Below, one piece after another: positions 1-5,789 of a stretch of 6,518 nucleotides of DNA. A program made the translations under genes and the position numbers. Positions within the stretch are counted from its first letter, which is position 1. The number at the start of each line of letters is the position of its first letter. The stretch is from Phycisphaerales bacterium (GTDB lineage: Bacteria; Planctomycetota; Phycisphaerae; Phycisphaerales; SM1A02). The notes beneath the pieces were generated by a model that saw nothing but the letters and a program-made list of their open reading frames with translations, was not told the DNA's origin and searched no databases. The stretch is taken from NCBI GenBank assembly GCA_003520025.1, contig DOVP01000111.1, positions 1 through 6,518 of the forward strand. The letters run 5' to 3'.

Positions 1-21
1 TTCGAGGTAATTGACGGTCAT
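1..21 (-). CDS. Probable start of a minus-strand gene leaving the window (7 codons visible)
   Basis: An ATG on the minus strand at 21-19 opens a frame that runs off the window edge, reading M-T-V-N-Y-L-E. An AAGGAG ribosome-binding-like sequence lies upstream at 38-33, 11 nt before the ATG, slightly longer than ideal. The start would be 27 bp beyond the threonine aldolase stop codon and on the same strand, which fits co-transcription with it. Seven residues are too few to assign a family, so no function is proposed. The start could also be chance; only the sequence left of base 1 would settle it. Confidence 0.45.
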
Positions 22-32
22 GACAGCGGATT

Positions 33-38
33 CTCCTT
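33..38 (-). promoter_or_regulatory. Candidate ribosome binding site (AAGGAG) for the gene at the left edge
   Basis: AAGGAG on the minus strand, a near-complete Shine-Dalgarno match, lies between the threonine aldolase stop codon (51-49) and an ATG at 21-19. The 11 nt spacing is a little long. It is the main support for a gene starting at base 21. Confidence 0.45.
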
Positions 39-48
39 GTGGCGCATC

Positions 49-1071
49 CTATCGGCAGGCCAGCACTTTGGGGAGTGATTCGCACACCACATCCATGTCC
101 GAATCATCGACCGCGAGGCTCGTCACGGCGCGGATGGTGTGGGGTCCCGAGTCGAGCATGCGGATCCCATGTGACTCGACCAACTCAACCACGGTTGCCG
201 CATCGGCTTGGACATCGAAGTAGATGATGTTGGTTTCGACTGCGTCAGGATCAATGGATACGCCGTCGATTCCTGCGAGCGATTCCGCAATGCGTCGAGC
301 GTGGGCGTGGTCGTCGACGAGTCGATCGCGGTGGTGGTCCAGGGCATACAACGCGGCGGCGGCGAGTATTCCACTCTGCCGCATGGCCCCACCGAGCATC
401 TTGCGGGCGCGGTGCACGCGGTGAATGGTGTCGGCGTCGCTACAGATGATGGAACCCACCGGGCAGCCCAGACCCTTGGAGAAGCAGGCCGACACGGTGT
501 CGAAATGCCGGGCATATTCAGCAAGGCTCACGCCACTTGCGGCGGAGGCATTCCAGATTCGTGCACCGTCGAGGTGGCATCGCAGGCCGTGTTTGCGGGC
601 TTCAGCGGTAACCGCTTCGATTCGGCGCAGTGGCCAGACGGCGCCGCCTCCCCGATTCTGTGTGTTCTCAACGACGAGCAGCCGCGATGTGGCAAAGTGG
701 TGATCGTCCGCTTGTATCGCAGCGGCAACATCCTCCGGTTCGAATTGTCCCCGCGGCCCGTCCAGCAATGCGATCGAGCAGCCGGAGAGCGCTGCCCAGG
801 CTCCCGCTTCATAGCAGTACACGTGGCTGTCTCGGTGGCAGATGATCTCGTCGCCGGGTGATGTCTGGGCCCGAATGGCGGACTGGTTCGCCATGGACCC
901 CGACGGCACGAAGCACGCGGCGTCCTTGCCGAATAACTCGGCACATCGCTGCTGCAGCAGCAGAATCGTCGGGTCGTCGCCGAGTACATCATCGCCAAGC
1001 GGCGCGGCCACCATCGCGGCTTTCATGGCTTCGGTCGGCTGCGTGACTGTGTCACTTCGTAGGTCGATCAT
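49..1071 (-). CDS. ltaE: Low-specificity L-threonine aldolase (PLP-dependent)
   Basis: This cytoplasmic fold-type I PLP enzyme cleaves L-threonine or L-allo-threonine to glycine and acetaldehyde, and related beta-hydroxy amino acids to glycine and an aldehyde. With the chosen start it has 340 residues, a normal family length. It begins with the family signature MIDLRSDTVTQPT. Other hallmarks are PSGSMANQ (56-63), the HVYCYEAGA segment (83-91; H83 is at the position of the ring-stacking histidine), HLDGARIWNA (166-175; D168 contacts the pyridine nitrogen, R171 nearby), and SACFSKGLGCPVGS (194-207), where K199 is the expected Schiff-base lysine. RKMLGGAMRQSG follows at 223-234. An in-frame ATG three codons upstream (1080) is possible, but homologues normally start at MIDLRSDTV. 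No Shine-Dalgarno sequence is visible at either start. The gene diverges from the permease gene, and a possible further gene follows 27 bp downstream. The fold assignment is secure; the 'low-specificity' label follows family naming, since stereospecificity cannot be read from sequence. Confidence 0.95.
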   Translation of the reverse strand: MIDLRSDTVTQPTEAMKAAMVAAPLGDDVLGDDPTILLLQQRCAELFGKDAACFVPSGSMANQSAIRAQTSPGDEIICHRDSHVYCYEAGAWAALSGCSIALLDGPRGQFEPEDVAAAIQADDHHFATSRLLVVENTQNRGGGAVWPLRRIEAVTAEARKHGLRCHLDGARIWNASAASGVSLAEYARHFDTVSACFSKGLGCPVGSIICSDADTIHRVHRARKMLGGAMRQSGILAAAALYALDHHRDRLVDDHAHARRIAESLAGIDGVSIDPDAVETNIIYFDVQADAATVVELVESHGIRMLDSGPHTIRAVTSLAVDDSDMDVVCESLPKVLACR

Positions 1072-1122
1072 GCAGATCATGATACTGCGGCGTTCTGGCG
1101 GGATCTGGTATACCTCTCACCC
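1072..1122. promoter_or_regulatory. Divergent promoter region with two -10-like hexamers
   Basis: This 51 bp segment separates the start codons of the divergent threonine aldolase and permease genes, so promoters for both must lie in it or overlap the genes. On the plus strand TGGTATACC (1106-1114) resembles an extended -10 element and ends 8 nt before the permease ATG; its core GGTATACC (1107-1114) is a perfect palindrome. On the minus strand TATCAT (1084-1079) matches the -10 consensus at five of six positions and ends 7 nt before the aldolase ATG at 1071. No convincing -35 box is visible for either, and neither gene has a Shine-Dalgarno sequence. Leaderless mRNAs would fit, but hexamers this short occur by chance. 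Confidence 0.35.
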
Positions 1123-2487
1123 ATGAATGCAATCACCGCGCCGCGAATGGGCTTTGGACTCGGCAGCAGACTGTCCTTCATGATGTTCCTGCAGTACGCG
1201 ATCTGGGGAGCGTGGTTGCCGCTCCTGCTGTCCTACATGCTCGACGTGCTCAAGTTCTCGCCCGGCCAGATCGGGTACATCTTCATGGCCGGTGGCGTAG
1301 GTGCGATCTTCGGCCCGTTCATTGCCGGCCAGGTTGCAGACCGCTGGTTCAGTACAGAGAAATATCTAGGGATCGTCCACATAATCGGCGGCCTCCTGAT
1401 TTGGCAGCTTTCATGGATCAGTGAGTATTGGATGTTCTTCGGGTTCTCGATCCTCTACTCGCTTCTGTATTCGCCAACGCTTGCCTTGACGAACTCACTC
1501 GCGTTCCATCACATTCCAGATCGCGACCGTGATTTCGGGTGGGTCCGTTGCTGGGGAACCATCGGCTGGATCGTCGTGGGTGTCGGCATTGGGCAGTGGT
1601 TGTTGCATATGCATACCCCGGTCGAGGGCGATATCGAGCTGGCGCAATCCATGGGCATCAAAGATGCCTTCCGACTGAGCGCCGTCCTTGGTGTGATCAT
1701 GGGTGTCTACTGCTTCTCATTGCCCAAGACGCCACCCCAAAAGGGCAAGGCTGAGTTCGCCGTGGCTGAGGCGGCCAAGGAATGCTCAAGGCAGCCGCTG
1801 TTGATGCTCTTCCTGATTGCTGTCCCGATCAGCATGATCCACCAGTTCTACTTCGTCTACACGGCAGATTTCCTGAGTGAGATTCAGCGAGAGTCTGCCC
1901 AGGCCAAATCGACGACGGCGGAGATTAACAAGGTCTTCGGGGTCGGTGGTGGAGGCATCATGACCATCGGGCAGATGTCCGAGTTCTTCGTGATCTTCCT
2001 GATCCCGTTCTTCGCGGCGAAGGTATCCCGGAAGTTTCTCCTAGCCGTTGGAATTTTCGCCTATGCGCTTCGGATGTTCCTCTTCTCCCAGATGAGCTGG
2101 ATCCAGGAGACACTAGGTATCCCGGATATTGTGATCATCATTGCTGGGGTTAGCCTGCATGGCGTCTGCTTTGGATCCTTCATCTTCGTTGCCTTCTTGG
2201 TGGTGGACGAGGAGACCTCGGTTGACATCAAAGCATCAGCCCAGAACCTGTTCAACCTAGTCATCGTCGGCATCGGCATCGTGGTCGGCAGCATCGTGGC
2301 TGGCCATGTCGGGGACTGGGCCATGGTTCCCGCGATGGCTGACGGGGTCCAAGTCGTGAAGGATGGTGAGCCGCAGACCAAGATCGACTACGCCTTCCTC
2401 TACGGAGTGCCCATGTATGCGGCTCTCGGCTGCCTTGCGATCCTGCTGGCCTTCTACCCACGGAGCACGCGGCACGTAGCGGGTTGA
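1123..2487 (+). CDS. MFS permease, nucleoside:H+ symporter (NupG/XapB/YegT) family
   Basis: A 454-residue inner-membrane protein with about 12 predicted hydrophobic helices (roughly 16-36, 48-70, 82-97, 103-123, 144-162, 184-200, 225-244, 272-297, 304-322, 335-360, 375-394, 425-446). Family resemblance to E. coli NupG as remembered is clear: an N-terminal FLQYAIWGAWLPLLLSYML block (22-40), VADRWFS (71-77) in the loop between helices 2 and 3, RCWGTIGWI (142-150), GQMSEFFVIFLIPFF (283-297), and DIKASAQNLF (368-377) before helix 11. Members move nucleosides with protons, but planctomycete homologues often sit beside carbohydrate genes, so the substrate here is uncertain. A polar insert at about 250-270 and a loop at about 398-424 make it somewhat longer than NupG (about 418 residues). 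The ATG at 1123 lacks a Shine-Dalgarno sequence; M9 (1147) is an alternative. The stop codon lies 3 bp from that of the convergent hydrolase gene. Confidence 0.9.
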   Translation: MNAITAPRMGFGLGSRLSFMMFLQYAIWGAWLPLLLSYMLDVLKFSPGQIGYIFMAGGVGAIFGPFIAGQVADRWFSTEKYLGIVHIIGGLLIWQLSWISEYWMFFGFSILYSLLYSPTLALTNSLAFHHIPDRDRDFGWVRCWGTIGWIVVGVGIGQWLLHMHTPVEGDIELAQSMGIKDAFRLSAVLGVIMGVYCFSLPKTPPQKGKAEFAVAEAAKECSRQPLLMLFLIAVPISMIHQFYFVYTADFLSEIQRESAQAKSTTAEINKVFGVGGGGIMTIGQMSEFFVIFLIPFFAAKVSRKFLLAVGIFAYALRMFLFSQMSWIQETLGIPDIVIIIAGVSLHGVCFGSFIFVAFLVVDEETSVDIKASAQNLFNLVIVGIGIVVGSIVAGHVGDWAMVPAMADGVQVVKDGEPQTKIDYAFLYGVPMYAALGCLAILLAFYPRSTRHVAG

Positions 2488-2490
2488 TGT

Positions 2491-3531
2491 TCAGGGTTGA
2501 GGCTTGGGTTGTCGTGCCTGAAGCCATTCGACGATCTGCTCAAGAGCCACTTTGCTGATCGGGCCAACCCGACCATCTTGTTCCGGTCCCATCTGGTGAC
2601 CGATACCGAGCAGAACGCGGACTTCGACCGTATTCAACGAACCGTCTGTGACAAGATCCTGCAGGATCGGTGCGTGGTGTCCTTGGGCTTCATCGAGGTT
2701 GCCATACAGGACCAGCGTGGGAACCGGACGGCTCTTGATCGCATCCACACCAAATGGAATGCCATGCTTGTCTGTCCCTTTGACTGGTTTCATGTCGCGG
2801 CGGGCCTTCCTGGCGAGGGCGGCCGAGACTTCCCAAGTTCGAAGGGTGCCGTCTTGATCGAAGTCCATCGAGGTTGGGATCTCGTCGTTCGTTACCGAAC
2901 CATTGTCATCGGCATCAAGCTGGGCGAGTTGCTTGTGGGCCTCAGCTCGATTGAGGTTCCTGCCAGGATCATCCGGCCCGGTTCGGGTCATCTGGGCGGG
3001 GCCCATCAATATGAGGGCGATGATGGCGGGGTCATCCGCAGCCTGGGCGCAGGCACGCTGGGCACCCATGCTGTGACCAAGCAGCACGATTCGATCATCA
3101 TGTGTCAGGGGGTCGGCTTGAATCGCCTGCGTGGCAGCTCTCTGGAGCAGTAGAAGATCAGTCAACGCGAGTGGCGTGATTTCAAGAGGCCAGAGATCTC
3201 GCTTGGGATCCTCATGGGCAATTGTGGAGTAATGCATGACGGCGTGCCCCTTGTCCGCTAGAGCTTGCGCAATCATCGGAGCATCTCGATGGGTTGTTCC
3301 GTCGAGGGTCAATGGCGTCGCCATGCCGTTCACGTCAATGGATCCCGGTACCGTCCAGTCCAGGTCGTTGCAGAAACCACCACCGATCAAGAGCACGGTC
3401 AAGCCGCTGCGGTTACCGGCTGGTTCCACGAGGCGCGCATCAAAAGTCCACCCCTGTGGGCCGGTGACAGTCAGATCATGTGTGGCATGCTCACCAACTG
3501 TGAGTATGCAGGCCAGTGCTGTCAGGATCAA
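2491..3531 (-). CDS. Alpha/beta hydrolase with an inserted EF-hand-type loop pair
   Basis: A 346-residue alpha/beta-fold hydrolase. The nucleophile elbow is GHSMG (152-156, S154). A likely acid is D280 in LVLYGNLDEAQGHHA and the likely base is H312 in LLGIGHQMGPE, giving an ordered Ser-Asp-His triad. GGGFCNDLDW (50-59) probably supplies the oxyanion region. Between the nucleophile strand and the acid strand, where cap domains are inserted, lie two calcium-loop motifs: D206-A-D-D-N-G-S-V-T-N-D-E217 and D223-F-D-Q-D-G-T-L-R-T-W-E234. The N-terminus MILTALACILTVGEHA is hydrophobic but short and lacks a charged n-region, so export is possible rather than shown. The start is a TTG whose last two bases form part of the upstream gene's TGA (TTGA overlap), preceded by GGTGG 7 nt away. 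It is the last gene of the minus-strand operon. The substrate is unknown; an ester or acyl group on a carbohydrate is a guess from context. Confidence 0.85.
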   Translation of the reverse strand: MILTALACILTVGEHATHDLTVTGPQGWTFDARLVEPAGNRSGLTVLLIGGGFCNDLDWTVPGSIDVNGMATPLTLDGTTHRDAPMIAQALADKGHAVMHYSTIAHEDPKRDLWPLEITPLALTDLLLLQRAATQAIQADPLTHDDRIVLLGHSMGAQRACAQAADDPAIIALILMGPAQMTRTGPDDPGRNLNRAEAHKQLAQLDADDNGSVTNDEIPTSMDFDQDGTLRTWEVSAALARKARRDMKPVKGTDKHGIPFGVDAIKSRPVPTLVLYGNLDEAQGHHAPILQDLVTDGSLNTVEVRVLLGIGHQMGPEQDGRVGPISKVALEQIVEWLQARQPKPQP

Positions 3532-4505
3532 CTCGGATCCACCGCTCGATAGGCCTCGATGAGCACGACTTCGCCTTCCTTGCCGCCTTGGCTCTTGCCA
3601 TGTTCCATCCCAACGATGCCGTCATAACCGCGTTCGTGTATGTGCTTGAAGACGTTGGCGTAATTGATTTCGCCGGTGCCCGGTTCGCGCCGTCCGGGGT
3701 TGTCGCCGACCTGGAAGTAGGGGATGTAGTGCCAGGCGGCGTTCATGTGGTCGATGAGGTTGCCCTCGCTTGCCTGTTGGTGGTACAGATCCTGCAGGAT
3801 GCGGCAGGATGGAGAGTCGACCTGTTGGCAGATCTCGATCGACTGCGGCGTAAACTGCAAGAACTGACCGCGGTGATCTCGCCAGTTCAGCGGTTCGCAC
3901 ACCATCACCAAATCATGCGGTTCCAACACCGCGGACGCCTGTTTGAGCGCCTCGACGACATTCCGAGTTTGTTCGGTGGCTGAGAGGTTGTCGTCAACCT
4001 CACCACAGACCACGGTCATCCACTTTGCGCCGACACGCTTGGCGACTTCGACCGAGTCGCGGGCGTTCTGAACGAATCGCTCACGTTCATCTTTGCTACC
4101 CGTTGTCAGACTCGGCCGCCACGCCCCGTCCATGTTCATGACGAAGACCCCGAGTCGCATATTATTTTGTTCGAGTGCTTTGGCGATGCGTTCTTGGTCG
4201 TCGATGGATCGCCCACGCATCCCGTTGTCTTCCAGTGATCGGAAACCTGCTTCGGCCATGAAGTCGATCTGATCTATGAGGTCGTCACCCGCGTGGTGTC
4301 GAAACATGCCGAAGTGTGGTGCATAGTCGAGCGTGAAAGTCTCCGGGGTGTTGATGGGTGTTTGCCGGTCCGGGGCGAATCCCGGCGCGTTCGGTTCGTG
4401 CCCAGGAGGGAAGTCCGGTGGTAGATCAAATGGCTCGTCATGCATTCCCAGCGCAGCGGCGCCAACTCCGGTGATGCTTGCGGCAACAAAGGCGCGTCTA
4501 TCCAT
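3528..4505 (-). CDS. Tat-signal TIM-barrel protein, hydroxypyruvate isomerase-like
   Basis: A 325-residue protein of the xylose isomerase-like TIM-barrel superfamily, closest by motif to hydroxypyruvate isomerase (Hyi). The Tat signal MDRRAFVAASITGVGAAALG (1-20) is followed by a proline-rich linker (about 24-54), then the barrel. Hyi-like blocks are CEPLNWRDH (203-211, E204), ILQDLYHQQ (236-244, D239; Hyi has a DIYHMQ-type motif), FQVGDNPGRREPGTGEINY (264-282), and GIVGMEH (296-302, E301). E204, D239, Q265 and E301 are the expected metal and catalytic positions by family analogy. Classical cytoplasmic Hyi has about 258 residues, so the excess is the signal and linker. The ATG at 4505 is chosen because it begins the Tat motif and has GAGGAA 7 nt upstream; a longer frame to 4595 would bury the signal. 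It overlaps the preceding oxidoreductase gene by 8 bp and the following hydrolase by 4 bp. Exported members probably act on other sugar or keto-sugar substrates, so the specific reaction is uncertain. Confidence 0.85.
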   Translation of the reverse strand: MDRRAFVAASITGVGAAALGMHDEPFDLPPDFPPGHEPNAPGFAPDRQTPINTPETFTLDYAPHFGMFRHHAGDDLIDQIDFMAEAGFRSLEDNGMRGRSIDDQERIAKALEQNNMRLGVFVMNMDGAWRPSLTTGSKDERERFVQNARDSVEVAKRVGAKWMTVVCGEVDDNLSATEQTRNVVEALKQASAVLEPHDLVMVCEPLNWRDHRGQFLQFTPQSIEICQQVDSPSCRILQDLYHQQASEGNLIDHMNAAWHYIPYFQVGDNPGRREPGTGEINYANVFKHIHERGYDGIVGMEHGKSQGGKEGEVVLIEAYRAVDPS

Positions 4506-5787
4506 TGGGTTGTTCCTCAATATTCCAGAGTGTGTCATGTGGTGATGTGCGTCCTGGAATCGAAACGACCGGTGTCGGAAGCGACATGAACGCATACGCA
4601 GGCGGCCGCATGTCCAACGGCGAGTTCAGTGCATCGTCCCACGAGAGTTCCTTGCCGCTGTAGGCGCTCATGCGGCCCATGATGGCGGTCAAAGTTGATT
4701 CGGCGATCCGTTCGCCTTCATTGAGCCGCGGTACCTCGCCCCGAATGCTTGCATGCAGATCCTGATGCTCGACGACATAGGGGTTCGGGTTCTCGCCTTC
4801 GAACGTCCAGTTGCTGCCACCTTCGATTTGTGCGCGTCCACTGCTGGTCAGGCTGCGCCCAGTTGTGCCCTGAATCACCTCTTCGACGCGATTGGCACTG
4901 CCATCGGCCTGCCTGGCCATGCTGAGGGCGTGTACACCGCCTGGATATTCGTAGTCAATGGCGAAGTGGTCGTAGCCGTGTCCATACTGTGGCTGCGTGC
5001 GGCTCTGTCGACCGCCCATACCCATGCACCTGATCGGGTGGCCACCGAGCGCCCAGTTCGTGGCGTCGATGTTGTGGACATGCTGCTCGGTGATGTGGTC
5101 ACCGCTGAGCCACGTGAAGTAGAGCCAGTTGCGGAGTTGCCACTCCATGTCCGACCAGTCGGGCTTGCGGGCGTGGTTCCACAGGCCGCCTTGATTCCAA
5201 TAACAACGCGCCGCGATCGGCTCGCCGATCTCGCCATCACGGATGCGACGCATGGTTTCGAGGTAGCACGCTTCATGCCGTCGCTGTGTGCCCGCGACGA
5301 TTGAGAGGTTCTTGGTGTCGGCTTCCTTGGCAGCCGCGATGACCTTCCGCACGCCAGCCGGATCGACCGCGACGGGTTTCTCCATGAAGACATGCTTGCC
5401 CTGCTTGACGGCTTCTTCAAGGTGGATCGGTCTGAAGTGGGGCGGTGTGGCAAGGATGACAACGTCGATGTCTGGCCGTTGAAGGAGCCGCTCATAGGCG
5501 TCCCAGCCGACATAGCAATCTTCATCGCTCGCGGAGACCCGATCCCCGAGTTCGGCAAGGTGCCCCCGGCTTCCCGCGAGCCTGTCGGGGAAGAGATCGG
5601 CCATGGCTGCAATCTCGATCTCAGGTGAGGCGGAGGCTGCGTTGAAGGCTGCCCCGGTTCCGCGGCCACCACAGCCGATCAGACCGAGGCGCATGCGATC
5701 TTCACCCGCAGCGAAACTTGCACTTCCGAGCAGCGAAGTCGCTCCAATGCCTGCGATGGAGGTGCCGATGAAATGTCTGCGGTCCAT
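4498..5787 (-). CDS. Gfo/Idh/MocA family oxidoreductase with Tat signal
   Basis: A 429-residue NAD(P)-dependent oxidoreductase of the Gfo/Idh/MocA family, which oxidises or rearranges sugars, polyols and glycosides. The Tat signal is MDRRHFIGTSIAGIGATSLL with likely cleavage near residue 26. The Rossmann domain starts at RLGLIGCGGRGTG (33-45, dinucleotide loop). ILATPPHFRP (111-120) and HVFMEKPVAVD (132-142) follow, with K137 in the characteristic EKP motif. The C-terminal domain holds WLSGDHITEQHVHNIDATNW (226-245), where H231, H236, H238 and D241 are candidate catalytic or substrate residues. Zymomonas glucose-fructose oxidoreductase is a known Tat-exported relative with tightly held NADP, so a similar arrangement is plausible here. 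The start at 5787 is chosen over ATGs at 5793 and 5820 because AGAGG (5799-5795) sits 7 nt before it and it begins the Tat motif. The 3' end overlaps the TIM-barrel gene by 8 bp. It is paralogous to the gene upstream. The substrate is not predictable. Confidence 0.92.
   Translation of the reverse strand: MDRRHFIGTSIAGIGATSLLGSASFAAGEDRMRLGLIGCGGRGTGAAFNAASASPEIEIAAMADLFPDRLAGSRGHLAELGDRVSASDEDCYVGWDAYERLLQRPDIDVVILATPPHFRPIHLEEAVKQGKHVFMEKPVAVDPAGVRKVIAAAKEADTKNLSIVAGTQRRHEACYLETMRRIRDGEIGEPIAARCYWNQGGLWNHARKPDWSDMEWQLRNWLYFTWLSGDHITEQHVHNIDATNWALGGHPIRCMGMGGRQSRTQPQYGHGYDHFAIDYEYPGGVHALSMARQADGSANRVEEVIQGTTGRSLTSSGRAQIEGGSNWTFEGENPNPYVVEHQDLHASIRGEVPRLNEGERIAESTLTAIMGRMSAYSGKELSWDDALNSPLDMRPPAYAFMSLPTPVVSIPGRTSPHDTLWNIEEQPNG
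4513..4518 (-). promoter_or_regulatory. Ribosome binding site of the TIM-barrel gene, inside the upstream gene
   Basis: GAGGAA on the minus strand lies 7 nt before the ATG at 4505 and encodes the Glu-Glu near the oxidoreductase C-terminus. It decides the start of the TIM-barrel protein at MDRRAF and points to translational coupling across the 8 bp overlap. Confidence 0.65.
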
Positions 5788-5789
5788 GT

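Noticed and set aside
208..861. A 217-codon plus-strand open frame antisense to the threonine aldolase
   Set aside because: The aldolase on the minus strand is unambiguous by conserved motifs; the antisense translation shows no recognisable domain.
1043..1055. GTGAC-TGT-GTCAC inverted repeat as an operator
   Set aside because: It lies within codons for the conserved RSDTVT signature of threonine aldolase, which explains the sequence.
1069..1080. Repeated ATGATC giving two possible aldolase starts (MIC-MID)
   Set aside because: Homologues begin at MIDLRSDTV, so the second ATG is preferred; the short repeat is probably chance.
2471..2518. Inverted repeat GGCACG (2471-2476) / CGTGCC (2513-2518) as a bidirectional terminator
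   Set aside because: A 6 bp stem with a 36 nt loop and no T-run is too weak, and both arms lie in coding sequence.
2497..3153. A long open frame of 218 codons on the plus strand, antisense to the hydrolase
   Set aside because: The minus-strand hydrolase has family motifs and a catalytic triad, while this frame has none; it is a by-product of codon bias.
3516..3983. A plus-strand open frame of 155 codons antisense to the TIM-barrel gene
   Set aside because: It covers the conserved EPGTGEINY and DLYHQQ coding regions of the minus-strand gene and has no family features itself.
4506..4595. Upstream extension of the TIM-barrel protein by 30 residues
   Set aside because: It would bury the Tat signal behind an Arg/His-rich segment that is just the second frame of the preceding oxidoreductase gene; a good ribosome binding site supports 4505.
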